Positions 23,401 through 34,987 are shown, counted from the first letter of the stretch. The stretch is 64,000 bases of DNA from Helichrysum umbraculigerum (GCA_949592205.1 CATIUR010000005.1:133879277-133943276); one strand, 5' to 3'. Made by a program: numbers and translations. The notes: generated by a model not told the origin, from the sequence alone.

Positions 23401-24901
23401 AGATGATGTTAAGCCTCGTCCCACCGGTCTCCCCCTGTATAATCAGGGTTCTACCGACAGCGAAAGGTATGCGAACAATTTTGTCGTAGCAAATGATTTC
23501 AGCGCGATGTTTGGACAACCAGTCCATGCCTACGATGACATCAAAACTTCCTATCTCAACAGGCATAAGATCTATGGAGAAGGTTTCGTCGGCTAGCTTT
23601 AAGGTGCAATTAGGTATCACACTATTTGTTTCTATCAATTTGCCATTTGCTAGCTCTACGGTGTACTTAACGTCTAAAGCAACAGGTGTAACGTCAAGTA
23701 GAGGGCAAAATTCATCGGAAATAAAACTCCTATCGGCACCAGTATCAAACAGAATGGAAGCAGTTAAATTGTTGAGGAGGAACATACCCGTGACCACATT
23801 CGGGTCCTGACGGGCTTCCCCTGAGTTGATCACGAAAGCGGTACTTTTGGCGTTGTTGTTGTTGCGGTGGTTGTTGTTGTTGTTGCCCTTATTCTTCAAT
23901 TTTGGGCAAGAATCCCTGAAGTGTCCTGGGTGTCCACATTCATAGCAGGACTTAGGTTGTCGGGCATTTCTGTCAGAGGGGTTGTTGTTGGATTTGGGGG
24001 CTCGGCAATCCTTAGTCAGATGCCCGTACCTCCTGCAGTTGTTGCAAGGAGTACCGCACTGACCAAAATGGTGGTAGTTACACTTGGGACAATAAGGCCT
24101 GTCCCCGGTGTAGCTGCGGGTGGTTTCAGAGTTGGAGGTGTAGACTTGGATGGCGTTGTTTTTCTTGTTTGAGTTGTGGTGGTGTTCAGTGGATTTGCGT
24201 TTGTTGTTGTTGGAGGATGAGGTGTTGGAGGTCTCACGGCTGACAACTAGAGCCATGAGTTCATGGGCCAATCGAATGGCACTCTCAGTAGTAGTTGGTT
24301 TGGATGAGGCGACGTTTCCCTGAATGTTCTCGGGGAGTCCACGAATGTATTTCTTAATGCCCTTACTTTCTGGTTCGACCAAACCCGGGCATAATAAGGC
24401 AAACTGCTGAAACTTGGTGGTATATTCAGCAACATCATTTCCCTGCACCTCCAGGTGCCAGAATTCTTCCTCCAGCCTGTGCAATTCTTCTTCAGGACAG
24501 TACTTTTCTGTCAGCTTCTTCTTCAATTCGGCCCAAGGAAGTCGATTTGCAACCTCAAGGCCTACAGAGTTCGCGTGGGTTTTCCACCACGTGAGTGCAC
24601 CTTCTTGAAAGGTGTAAGCAGCGAATTTGACTTTGTTGTTCTCAGTGCAGTCGCAGAGGCTGAAAACAGATTCCATACACTCAATCCAACGGATCAAGCC
24701 AATGGCACCTTCCGTGCCTTTGAAATATAGCGGTTTACAGCTAAGGAAGTCCTTATAGGAGCAGGGTTTGGGTGGTGGAGTGTTGGTTGCTGTGTCCTCG
24801 CTACCGGGTGGTGTTCGGGTAGCCAAGGCTTCGGTCACACTGCGGGCAATGATTCCCGCGATCTCAGCTTCGCTAAGGGTAATTTGACGACGTGGAGGCA
24901 T
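20456..24901 (-). CDS. Ty3/gypsy gag-pol polyprotein, intact (1481 aa)
   Basis: One uninterrupted frame. Gag capsid about residues 45-215 (WIECMESVF, ALTWWKTHANSVG, YTTKFQQFALLCP); zinc knuckles C286-C289-H294-C299 and C319-C322-H327-C332; aspartic protease DTGAD at 386-390; reverse transcriptase about 575-770 with FIDD at 720-723; RNase H about 860-980 (DASHQGLGC, TDHKSLQHI); integrase with HHCC zinc finger (H1065, H1073, C1095, C1098) and D1128-D1189-E1225 (D,D35E spacing); GKRGKLNPRYIGPFEIL linker; chromodomain-like tail about 1420-1471 (VKVRWNSRRGPEFTWERE). Domain order PR-RT-RH-INT is Ty3/gypsy. The tail and RT sequence resemble the Tekay/Del chromovirus clade (inferred from memory of the family). 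Start chosen at the MPPRRQ methionine shared with F gag. With near-identical LTRs the copy could be recent and encode functional proteins. Confidence 0.96.
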   Translation of the reverse strand: MPPRRQITLSEAEIAGIIARSVTEALATRTPPGSEDTATNTPPPKPCSYKDFLSCKPLYFKGTEGAIGLIRWIECMESVFSLCDCTENNKVKFAAYTFQEGALTWWKTHANSVGLEVANRLPWAELKKKLTEKYCPEEELHRLEEEFWHLEVQGNDVAEYTTKFQQFALLCPGLVEPESKGIKKYIRGLPENIQGNVASSKPTTTESAIRLAHELMALVVSRETSNTSSSNNNKRKSTEHHHNSNKKNNAIQVYTSNSETTRSYTGDRPYCPKCNYHHFGQCGTPCNNCRRYGHLTKDCRAPKSNNNPSDRNARQPKSCYECGHPGHFRDSCPKLKNKGNNNNNHRNNNNAKSTAFVINSGEARQDPNVVTGMFLLNNLTASILFDTGADRSFISDEFCPLLDVTPVALDVKYTVELANGKLIETNSVIPNCTLKLADETFSIDLMPVEIGSFDVIVGMDWLSKHRAEIICYDKIVRIPFAVGRTLIIQGETGGTRLNIISCLKTQKFLRKGYPSILAHIMEKKSEEKRLEDVPIVRDFPEVFPEELPGLPPPRQVEFSIDLVPGAAPVARAPYRLAPSELQELSTQLQELLERGFIRPSSSPWGAPVLIVKKKDGSFRMCIDYRELNKLTVKNRYPLPRIDDLFDQLQGSRCYSKIDLRSGYHQLRVRDADIPKTAFRTRYGHYEFQVMPFGLTNAPAVFMDLMNRVCKPYLDKFVIVFIDDILIYSRSKEEHAQHLKTILELLKHEELYAKFSKCEFWIKTVQFLGHVIDSQGIHVDPSKIEAIKDWQSPTTPTEVRQFLGLAGYYRRFIENFSKIALPLTTLTQKDKKFDWTDKQESAFQLLKQKLCSAPILTLPEGTDDFVVYCDASHQGLGCVLMQRDQVIAYASRQLKIHEKNYTTHDLELGAVVFALKIWRHYLYGTRCTIFTDHKSLQHIFDQKDLNMRQRRWVELLTDYDCELKYHPGKANVVADALSRKERVKPLRVRALSMTIHNNLNIQILTAQLEALKPEYVKDETLRGMDKQLEVKPNGIRYFSNRIWLPKFGNLRDLVMDEAHKSKYSIHPGSDKMYHGIKDFYWWPNMKSEIATYVSKCLTCSKVKIEYQKPSGLLQQPSLPEWKWEQITMDFITKLPKSSNGCDSIWVIVDRLTKSAHFLAIKESDKMERLTQIYLKEIVTKHGVPISIISDRDSRFTSQFWQSLQKSLGTRLDMSTAYHPQTDGQSERTIQTLEDMLRACVVDFGVNWEKHLPLCEFSYNNSYHTSIKAAPFEALYGRKCRSPICWTEVGDSQLTGPEIIHETTERIVEIQNKLKAARDRQKSYADVRRKPLEFQVGDRVLLKVSPWKGVIRFGKRGKLNPRYIGPFEILERIGPVAYRLQLPSELSSVHPTFHVSNLKKCLSDETLIIPLDEIRVDEKLHFVEEPAEIMDREVKQLKQSRIPIVKVRWNSRRGPEFTWEREDQMRLKYPQLFTDSTSNTTST

Positions 24902-25338
24902 GATGCTGAGTAAGAAAGAACAAGGAAATGAAATAAGATACTAGTCCGAGTATGATGAACTAGTGATATGTTTGTCATTTCGAGACAAAACGTTTGAAAG
25001 AAAGAGGCCTATATTCATATAATATAATATAGCCTAAAGTTGTAATGAGGTCTATTCATGTATATATATGTATATCACATAATAACCTATTAAGTGTCTA
25101 GCACAGAAATGTTTTGAGTCCCGTTTCTCTCGAGGTCAGAGTCAACTAATGTATCCTGTTCAGCCATAACTTCCTTCAGATCTTACATCATCTTTATTTA
25201 ATTGTACATAGTTGATCAGGCTATGTTAAATTAAATTCGTATGCTGTGATCTCTGAACTGGTTATACCTAATAGGGAATACTGCCTAACGGTCATAGTCT
25301 AGGTCCAATAAATGCAACCTAGTTCACTATAACCTTAG

Positions 25339-25350
25339 GCTCTGATACCA
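25339..25350 (-). other. Primer binding site of element B
   Basis: Minus strand TGGTATCAGAGC, three bases from LTR2; matches the 3' end of initiator tRNA-Met. The leader to the gag start (24902-25338) is non-coding. Confidence 0.92.
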
Positions 25351-25353
25351 ATC

Positions 25354-27721
25354 TGTGACACCCCCAAATTTAATGATTTGCGGAAGCTTGCTTTGGGTGT
25401 CACTAATCAATATACAAAGCACATAAGATATAATGAACGACCACTATATGCGTCGTTTAAACTTGTATAGATAATGTAAATGTTTACATCAAAATATAGT
25501 TACATTAGCTCGATTCCTGAAATTGAGAGATTACATAGCATAATTACTTTTACAAAATATAATAATGCAGTCCAATCTCTAGTTGTATGTATGCTGACTC
25601 GAGCTAATAATTCCTGCTTGTGCAGCCAAACTACTGCTGGGTACCTGTGATAAATACTAAAATGGGTCAGCGAAAACGCTGGTGAGCTCACAGGTTTGTA
25701 TATCAATGTATAGTTGTCAGAACCGCAAGATTTATAATGAATTTAAAATGCAATTAAGCAAAATAAAAGTTATACTGTCCATGAGCACATAGTCTGAGCT
25801 TAACTTGATTTGTCAGGCCCAATTAAGGAAACCTAACTTGAAATGCCTCCTACGAGTGTCTAATCCACACTCGTCTTCCCAAATGCTAATACATCCGTTT
25901 GACCGGTTAGTGCGTGCTAACCCGGATGAGGATTGTCAATCCCATATGATATCATATACTAACATTCACGCTAAAATATTAGAGACTATGCTTATGGAGG
26001 ACTTTAAATTGATTAGCTTGAAACTCATGTAGTATTTGAAGTTTGACACTTGCGTTCTACTTGTAAAACAAAATCGAGTAGTAATATCACACCCCTAGTT
26101 GTAAAGCAGTGAAAATGGGGCTATGAAACTCACCTGGTTCTTGAAGTGTTTAACTTAATAAACTTGAAGTAATTAGCTGTGAGTTGGTGTCCAAAGGCTT
26201 GAAACCTGAATGTGTCCACGACACTTAATTTGTCATTAATTGTATTGGTATCTCGAAAGACTACCATTTAAATTGTTTGTCTAACTTAATGTCCAAATTA
26301 CCCCGATTTGGTTGATTGTATTGTTACAAGTTACTACGACTTGTTTGATTGAATTGACACAAGTTACAACGACTTGTTTGAATAAATTATCTAAGTTACT
26401 ATGACTTAGTTGATTTAATTGTGTATTTGAAAATGTGTACGGCCCGTTGGTGATTTAGTTGAAATAATAAAAATTCTAAAATGTTATTACATTGTTGCTA
26501 CAGTGAATCGCTACAGCAAATTGCCACAGTAACTTTGACTTCGAAAATTTAAGTTTTGAAGATTCTGTTTTGTGCGACGTAGGGTGCTACGTCGCAGATC
26601 CGGACTGCGACGTTGGGCATGACGTCGCTATGTGCGACCTTCGCAATTTAATGCGACGTTGAACGTGACGTCGCTATAGGCGACGTAGTTGATTTCTGCG
26701 ACGTAAGGGTCTGCGTCGCTAAATGCGACGTTCGCAAGTCAATGCGACGTACTAGGCTGCGTCGCTATATGCGACGTTGGGGATATAGTGCGACGTAGGT
26801 CGCTGCGTCGCATTTGCTCCAGGCCAAATGCGACGTACGGGGTCTGATCGGAGTTTCAACTCCAAAAACGTGTTTTCCGGCCATCGATCGGCATAATATT
26901 TTCACCCAACCCATTTTAGGACATTACAAGGTTATACAAACAACTAGCAAGTTATAAAACTTAAAAACGAGAGTTTTCGGAGTTGTGTCGGAAACTTACA
27001 AATCGCCGAAATGAAATTCCGGGAAGATAGAAGTGTAGATCGTCGCGAGGTGGTCGTTTATTCTAAAGGGGCTCGAAGATCCGAGGTCGTTTGAGGTGTT
27101 TATTTTGCGATTTTTGTTGATTTTGGTTGATGAAGCTTGAGAGGAAATTAGAGAGGAGAGAGAGAAAGAGAATAAGAAATGAAAGAAAATGGGGTGGTGG
27201 GGAGGTGGTTAAGGGATCACCTCCCATTTTCAGTCCGCGCACTGCGCTCCGTGCGGTGTTCGTTTTCCCGATCATTTAAATGTTACATATTTATTTTATA
27301 AATTTAACTTTTCGTTTTAATTTACAAAAGTTTATTCCAATATTTTGTTGAAGTGTTTTTACTAAATATTTAGAATTTATGTTATAGTTTTGTTTGCGAA
27401 GTTACATTTGATTCGTGTTTATATAAATTGGGTGATAAAAACTTGAATACTACATATTATTGTCATAATATTTTTAAGTACACTAATGTTATTAAGAATC
27501 CTTGTATTACTTAATTGAATTGTTCACCAACGTCCGTATTTATTGTATCGAAATTCATTCGATTTAAAACTCGGTCGATTTAAATAAATCGCATAATTGT
27601 AGATATATATTCAACAATATATATAATAATTGATACATTAATTAGCCTAACGCAGAACTAATTACATGTATTAAAACTGGATTAGGCCCTAAATTATAGT
27701 CCTAAATTGACGGTTGTCACA
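25354..27721 (-). repeat. Family B LTR2 (5' LTR), 2368 bp
   Basis: Same architecture as LTR1. It lacks 16 bp (AAAGGTGTTTTGTATC of LTR1). Ends GGTTGTCACA at 27721, directly joined to family A internal sequence, so B inserted into an A element or was brought there by recombination. Confidence 0.95.
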
Positions 27722-28956
27722 GAATATCACATTTATCACTGAGCCTCGGGAAGGAGGTACAAACGTTATCAATGGGAATGGAAACCCGCACATGCTAAAC
27801 CTTCACGAAACTTAAAACAAACTGACAACTTTTAAATCTTGACCATATGGATCACAATTGGATTAGTGTTGACTAAGTCCACAACAAAATTATCTCGAAT
27901 CACAACTTGATCACGTAGATCAACAAATTCAATCATGCGGTACTTTGACCCCTACATTTTGCCTTTGTGCTACAACTGAGAAATTCGAACTTCAAACACA
28001 TTTTCGCCTTGGGGCTACAAATCAAACAATACATGGCACGTAGTGCTACGATTTCAAGGTATGTTGATACCACAACTTGAGCACGTTAGTGCAACCTTCA
28101 CAGTACGTCGATACTACAATCATGGCATGTTGATGCCACACTCATAGTACATGGGTACTACAATTTCAATGCCGCGGGCACTTCATTACAGCACGTGGTG
28201 CTGCGTTTCATGGTACTTTGGTACTACAATTACAAAACATTAGTATTTCAATTACTGTGTTGATAGCACTGCATTATAGCATTAGGTGCTACTTCAATTA
28301 TGCATGTAGACTTGTTATAGTTGCATGTACGACTTACATATATACATATACACTTACTTAACTGGGCACGAGGTGCCACACCTGACTTTTATTATGTACG
28401 TATACTTGTATAGTTACGTACACCATATATGTGTATACGACCAATTAAGCATGTAATGCTTTAATCAATAAATACACAATGATGTCACCACACACAAGGG
28501 TTGTGTTGGTGGACCCTGCTTCAACACCACCGAGGACACTGTAGTTGTCACATACACAGGCATGAATGGCCGTACGATATTCTAGTACTACGATATAGTC
28601 CATTGGACTACTCACAACAACATAGTCTTGGATTGACTACATAGAAAACACAACTCGGTCATGGTACGACCGCACCTAGAAACTACAACTCAACTGGTCA
28701 CAACACTCAAAAAACATGAAATTCATGATAACTTAACTAAAGAAAACTAGACAACGGTTACTTAAACTGTTGTACCAACAATACAAAAGGGCAGAGATAC
28801 GTCTGCCACCTACAATATCAAAAACTTCAACGTCAAGGATCGTAGGATCCCGTGTATCATAAATTCCAACTCAAGTCAGCTACTTATGTCGTTATAATAA
28901 TCATCATCTTTGATTAAAGATCTCACACTTTGTCATTTCATTCTTGTTCAAGAATC
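27722..28956 (+). other. Family A internal leader with hairpin array
   Basis: Non-coding sequence upstream of A gag; the A primer site and 5' LTR are not present. Hairpins follow each other: GGTAT/ATACC loop GTTG (28058-28071), TGGCAT/ATGCCA loop GTTG (28123-28138), TAGTAC/GTACTA loop ATGG (28145-28160), AGCAC/GTGCT loop GTG (28190-28202), TGGTAC/GTACTA with one G-U pair (28211-28226), GGCAC/GTGCC loop GAG (28365-28377), AGCAT/ATGCT loop GTA (28448-28460), TAGTCC/GGACTA loop ATT (28596-28610), CGGTC/GACCG (28656-28672). Confidence 0.8.
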
Positions 28957-29928
28957 ATGCCTCCTAAACGACCAACTTTCACTCGAGCTGAGCAAGATCA
29001 AATCATTAATCAAGCAGTGACTGCGACTCTAGCTGCTCAGAACCAAGTAAAGCCTTGCACTTTTAGGGATTTCCTGAGGTGCAAGCCACCAAACTTCGTC
29101 GGAACTGAAGGAGCTGTCGGATTAATTCGATGGTTCGAGAAAATGGAATCTATATTTCACGTTTGCAACTGCCACGACGACTGCAAAGTCTTGTACGCCA
29201 CATACACCCTTCAGGATGACGCCTCTACCTGGTGGAATTTTCATGCCCGAACTGTAGGAATCGACACTGCTCACGAACTTCCGTGGGAAGACCTGAAACG
29301 AATCATGAAGGACAAGTATTGTCCCATCGAAGTACTTCACAAACTTGAGGACGAACTTTGGCACCTCACCGTAAAAGACAACGACATTGAAACATATACC
29401 AATCGTTTCCAACAGCTAGCACACTTGTGCCCAACCATAGTAAACCCTGAAAGTCAACGAATCGCAAGGTACACCGGTGGACTCCCGCTACTAATTGAGG
29501 GAATGGTCACCGCCTCTAAACCCGCTACTATCGAAGAGGCCATTCGTATGGCCCACAGACTTATGGCACAGAGGGAACGACGCGAAACAACTGCAACGGA
29601 AAACAATCAAGAAAAAGGGAATGGAAGTTCCATCAGTAGTCACAATCCGACCAATCAACCTGAACCCTTGAGGTACTATGCTGTCGAACCCAACGAAAGA
29701 CAAGGCTATGCGGGTAACAAACCATTTTGTCACGGCTGTAAACGTCATCATGACGGATTATGCGGATTACCCTGCGAAAGATGTCAACGATACGGGCACG
29801 TAATCCGGGACTGCAGAGTTCCCGCCAATCCCGACTCTCGAAGGATATGCTTCAAATGTAAGGAACCCGGTCATTACAAGAAGGACTGCCCAAAAAGACG
29901 CAAAATTCACTTAATCGACTCCGAGTAA
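28957..29928 (+). CDS. Family A gag protein (323 aa), no pol
   Basis: Start taken at MPPKRPTF, which aligns with the MPPRRQ and MPPKRR starts of B, F and E gag; an in-frame ATG nine codons upstream (28930) is possible. Capsid-type motifs: KPCTFRDFLRCKPPNF, GLIRWFEKMESIF, DDASTWWNFHARTVG, YCPIEVLHKLEDELWHL, YTNRFQQLAHLCP. Two zinc knuckles near the C-terminus, CERCQRYGHVIRDC and CFKCKEPGHYKKDC. The frame ends at KIHLIDSE, before any protease motif, and 520 bp later the LTR begins, so PR-RT-RH-INT are absent. This is the layout of non-autonomous gag-only (TR-GAG-like) elements that rely on another element's polymerase and integrase. Gag packages element RNA in cytoplasmic particles. The reading frame is intact. 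Confidence 0.93.
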   Translation: MPPKRPTFTRAEQDQIINQAVTATLAAQNQVKPCTFRDFLRCKPPNFVGTEGAVGLIRWFEKMESIFHVCNCHDDCKVLYATYTLQDDASTWWNFHARTVGIDTAHELPWEDLKRIMKDKYCPIEVLHKLEDELWHLTVKDNDIETYTNRFQQLAHLCPTIVNPESQRIARYTGGLPLLIEGMVTASKPATIEEAIRMAHRLMAQRERRETTATENNQEKGNGSSISSHNPTNQPEPLRYYAVEPNERQGYAGNKPFCHGCKRHHDGLCGLPCERCQRYGHVIRDCRVPANPDSRRICFKCKEPGHYKKDCPKRRKIHLIDSE

Positions 29929-30448
29929 ATCAAATAAATCTCCAACGATAATGTAAGCACAATTTCTCCTCGAAAACGTAACTCATCAATTATAGATTCG
30001 CTAAACGCGTACTCATTATCCCCGATATCATTTTATCAAACTAATATTAATTACATCTTAGGGCTAGTTGACCTAGGCCCACATAAAACTCAATGTTTGC
30101 TTTCAACAGACTGATCTACAGCACGTTCACCAAACATTTAGTCCTGATAGGACGACTTACAAAACGGTCACTATGTGACAACCATCTAGTCCCGAATGGA
30201 CTACGACGTAAATGGTTACCTAGTAACCACAAAATAATCATACTTCGAACAAACCATATAGTCAAGATGTGACTACAACGATAAACCGCGACACAGTCAT
30301 GGATTGACTGTCCTTCAACTCCGTTATAAGACATGATATGTATGATACCTACTCGATAAATTCCTCATACGTACATTGCTCCCCAGACTCCACACGACCA
30401 CGACTTCACACGAAATTTCAGGACGAAATTTTCTTAACAGGGGGAGAA
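29929..30448 (+). other. Family A 3' internal region with hairpins and polypurine tract
   Basis: Non-coding. Hairpins: GTCCT/AGGAC loop GAT (30141-30153), GTCAC/GTGAC loop TAT (30167-30179), TAGTCC/GGACTA (30187-30203), TGGTTAC/GTAACCA loop CTA (30213-30229), TAGTCA/TGACTA (30259-30275), ACAGTCA/TGACTGT loop TGGAT (30293-30311). The end reads AACAGGGGGAGAA, the polypurine tract, directly before the LTR. Confidence 0.85.
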
Positions 30449-33321
30449 TGTAACACCCGGTCAAAAAGAGTCAATTTTCGCTCCAAATTTAATACTGTGA
30501 ATAATTGTATTTTTATAAACAATTATAACCAAATTACATTTTTGTAATTCCAGTAAGATATTTTTATTTTAAATATTTACGAATTAATATAAACAAAATT
30601 ATGAAAGTAAAATATTAAATTTATTTTACCTTCGGGTACAAAAACACGGGTATTCTATACTGCGATTGTGGACAAGATACCCACATGATTGGGGATGAGC
30701 CGGCCTAAACCAACCCACCCCCATTCCACTCTTTCATTTCCATTTTCTTCTTCTTTTTCTCACCTCTATCTCTCTCTCTTTTTCATCATAACAACAACCA
30801 CAACAAAATCAAAAACAATAACAATAACAACAACAAATCGGTAACAACAACGACAAGATCGGGATCAGCAGCAACACCAGACCATCATCATCATCTTCAT
30901 CTTCTTCACCATCATCTCCATCTCCATTTTCATCAAAAAGTAAGATTTATCACTTTCTCTCTCTAGAAATCGTTTCTCTTTCTATAAAATACTTAGATTA
31001 CTTCCAAATACATGCTAGAAGCTTTCTATAACATCAAAACACCCAAAAATCGAGCCAAAACTCGATTTGGATCTTGAAATCGTCGAACAGACGACGACGT
31101 CGCATTCGGACCAAAAACAGTGCTGCGACGTCGCAGCCAACGTCGCAGTCAACGTCGCAACCAACGTCGCATAACCTACCACCGTCGCATATAGCGACGT
31201 AGCCCATAACGTCGCATTGACTTGCGAATGTCGCACATAGCGACTCAAGACCCTACGTCGCCTCTGACGTCGCATCTGACGTCGCAGAACCTTAAAAACC
31301 TATGTTTTTCACTAAGTATTGACAACCAAATTTTACCACTCGATTTTACCCGAATTTGGATTTCGAATGCATTTTCTTTAAAGCAAAGTAGTAGAAATAA
31401 AAATTTTCCAAGCTGACCTGGCAGCTCGACCCCAGCCAGGGGCTCTACCCCTTGGACCCCGCTACCAGGGGCGCTACCCCCGGACCCCCGTACACCATTC
31501 CCAGACTTCAACAACAAATGCATACATGAACAACTCGTTTAGACAAACTGATTTGTCTCATACCTATATAACCTCACGTGTTTAGGACACTAGAAGGTTA
31601 CCATTCGGACGACGCGCGTATCATCGTATCGCTAACAACTCACAGGTGAGTTTCATAGCCCCACTCTTTCAACTGTTTTACTATTTTCGGGGTGAAACAC
31701 ATGCTCAATTTCTGTTTTCAAATCATATTAACAATCGTGTATAATTTACAATTATTTATATTACTTTATGTAATACGAAATGTGTAATACTTAGGAATTA
31801 TACCCGTAATATTGTTTTAAGAACAATATCAATACTTAACCTAGATAGGTTGCAATCGTACCTTGTTAGGTCGTGGAAAAAGATTACCAATACATAATTT
31901 GATTTAGTTATCACAATCCTTTGGCCATATTGTCGCGGGACAATATCATCGAATACATTAGAACTAGTTAGTTCTACCTACACTAGACAACATCTATACT
32001 GTTACAAGTTTAGTTATTCTTTAAGAACTAAAACTGTCGACACACTTCATTATCACTATAATGGGAACCGAACTTAAGTGAATATTTCCCAAGACTCCGT
32101 TATATATACTTGCTAGGCTTTAGACTAGGAGTATACAATAGCATCACACGATTAGTACAGACTTCGTATATCAATACAACTCAACTGGTGACGACTCTGG
32201 CTCAGGATGTAATCCAACCAGGGATGGTCCCCCGGCCCAGGATGTAATCCAACCGTGGGGGTGTCACCTGATGAATGTCTACATACTATTATACGATCTA
32301 CTTAGTCAGGCATGTCGAGTAATGCTGGCTCTCAAACAACTTAGTCGGGCATGTCATTGTACTGCCGGCTCAATCACAAATTGCTGCGAGCAATTCCAAA
32401 AATGATGCCGCGGTATTGCAGCGGGCACCAAACGATGCCACGGTAAAGTGGGCACAAAACGAAACCACGGTATTGCAGTGGACGAAATTTCAATCAATGG
32501 ATCAGCGAGTGATACTCGGGATTCACAATAAGTTAACGGATCGGTGGTGCTGCCACGCGAGGCCGTTAGCTCAATTCATGTCCGGGTTAGCTTATGCTAA
32601 TCGGGTAAACGGACACGCTAAACATTCAAACATAGATCTGCGGGTCTACAAACACTTGTTGCTGGATGCAACACCTCATATATTAAATCATAGTTCTGCG
32701 GGACTACAGTTACTTACTATCATATGACGTGGTCATACAGTTATTTGGTTACAACTTAGGCAGGTATTGCCTTCCGTTATACACTTACTCATACCAGATA
32801 GGTATTCAGGCTCTGTATGCCTCAATTATTGTGTACTTAGGTACGGACTACAATTGATTAGGTATTAGATACCTAAACTTTCGAATTACACATTGGTAAT
32901 TACATCTACAATTTGCTACAAATCAGAATCGTGGATTCTGAACAACTTCTCAAAATATACAAAATTTATACTTTATGTTTTCAACTAACAAACCTATGAA
33001 CTCACCAGCTTTATAGCTGACCTGTTTTAGCATGTGTTCTCAGGTGCCCAGCAGGATTAGGATTACTACAAGATTATGCTAGCTCGAGTCGCATTATTTC
33101 AAACATTTGGGACAACTCTGCATTTACTTGTGTATTTTCAAATTATGTATTTGGAATTTACTGTCAAACTCATAACGTTGTAAACGTTCTATTTTGGGAA
33201 ATGTATAATTATTTTCAAACGTCTCATTTAGAGTCGTTCATTATGTATCTTATGCTGTGATATTTGATTTAGTAACACCCGACCCAATCGCTTCCGCAAA
33301 CCGAAATTTGAGGGTGTTACA
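30449..33321 (+). repeat. Family A 3' LTR, copy 2 (2873 bp)
   Basis: TGTAACACCC to GGGTGTTACA, followed by GTAAT (33322-33326) and the Harbinger right arm, that is, the same target site as copy 1. Preceded by A internal sequence and a polypurine tract, so this is a true 3' LTR, not a solo one. Palindrome cluster at about 31093-31288; hairpin array as in copy 1. Confidence 0.95.
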
Positions 33322-34114
33322 GTAATGCAGTATTATTTCAGACCATACACTACCACTTATAGTCTACGTTACAAGTAGCAGACAACATCTATGCTATAAA
33401 AGCCAGTCTAATCCTTGTACCAAGATCCAAAAAAACTATAACTATTATCACACTCCAATATCCTTAAGCATATCTATATTCCTTCAAATGAAAAGTGAAT
33501 AAGAATACAAATGACAAAGCAACTCAAATGGTACATCACACAACCAAAAAAAATTACCTTCGTAGACCCAAACACACTGTATTCAAGTAATTTCAATAAA
33601 CAAAATATCTATAAAAATTAATTCAAAGGAGGACAAATATTCAAGCAATCACCAACAAATATATATATAACAAACAAACAGGTGATGGATGGTTAATTGG
33701 TTATGGGTGTGCTCATATTCATATGTCTAACAAAATTATATGATCAGAGAGAGACGAGGAGACATACATGTGATTAGGAGAGCAGAATAGCAAAAAGAGA
33801 GGGAAAAGATGAGCAAAAAGAGAGGGAAAAGATGTAGCTTTACAGAGCAAAAAGGGAGGGGAAAAATGAATTCAGGGTACTGATCGGTCATGTTTAGGGA
33901 AGATAGGAGCAAGAAGGTAATTTTAATTTTCACTCTAGAAAGCACTTTGAAATAAGCATCAACCCACCTGCTTATTGAAAACTGCTTATTTTGGCCCAAA
34001 ATAATCATATAAGCATGAGCAGTTTTACTTTCCCAAACACTCCAAACTGCTTAATTGCTTAAAAAAAAACAATAAGCACATAAGCAGAAAAAATAAGCTA
34101 TGCCAAACACCCTC
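33322..34114 (-). other. Harbinger right arm, copy 2
   Basis: Matches 13970-14762, ending in TIR CCAAACACCCTC then TAA. No transposase gene or left arm accompanies it, so it came with the segmental duplication. Confidence 0.9.
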
Positions 34115-34987
34115 TAAACCCCCAAAACACCCACTTACAAAATAATCACAAAATGACGTGGTATGGTGTTTCATCCGATTAAATCACTTTGTGTGACACC
34201 CCCAAATTTAATGCTTTGCGGAAGCGAGTTTTGGGTGTCACTAATCTAATATCAAAACACCAAAGTACAAGCAAACGACTCTAAATGAGACGTTGTAGAA
34301 AATATATTACATTACATAAGTTTTCAAAAGTAATACAAAGCTTAAGTCATAAGTTTGAAACATAGTAGTGAGTTCGCAAAATGATTTCAGAAGATTTTAA
34401 TACATAACCATTATACAAAATATAATGCAAGAAAATCTTCATGTCTAAATGGATGCATGCGACTCGTGATAGCTAGCTTATCCTGTAGGCCATTCCTACT
34501 ATTGCTGAGTACCTGAGAATACATCACTAAAAAGTCAACCAAAATGGTTGGTGAATCTCACAGGTTTATAGTATACAGTAATAAGCAGTTGAGTAAATCA
34601 GTAAGTAAAACGTTTACAATCAGTAAAACAGTAAAGTATAATTGTACAACAGTAGTAATTTAGTAAAATAGTATTTCACAAACATAGTAAAGTCGGTGTA
34701 GTCGGTCAATTTATTGCCATGTCATGAGCCATTATAGTCGAAGCTTAACACGTCTGTAGTTTTTGCCCCCGTGAGTACTAATCCAAAAATACTCATATCA
34801 AACGAATAAGAAACGCCTGTTTATACTAGTGCGGTTCGTGGTGGAGCTACCACCCCAGGAGGGGATTGTCTGTCCCATATGGATCCATATACTAAAATTC
34901 GCGCTTATCTTATAACTGACGACTATAATCAGAGGACTTCATTGGATTAAATAGAAACTCATGCAGTTCAGTAAGGCAATACGTCGG

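Larger units (their letters stand above)
18038..27721 (-). mobile_element. Complete family B Ty3/gypsy retrotransposon (Tekay/Del-like)
   Basis: LTR1 (18038-20421), polypurine tract, 1481-codon gag-pol (20456-24901), leader, tRNA-Met primer site and LTR2 (25354-27721) in minus orientation. The LTRs differ by a 16-bp indel (near 20065 and 27386) and a handful of substitutions. A second partial internal region with its own primer site abuts LTR1 on the left, so LTR1 is shared in an int-LTR-int-LTR tandem. The base 5-mer after LTR2 is GAATA; no matching duplication can be seen on the left because that flank is lost. Confidence 0.92.

Noticed and set aside
27722..27726. GAATA as target duplication of element B
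   Set aside because: The left counterpart cannot be identified because the left flank is another partial B copy.
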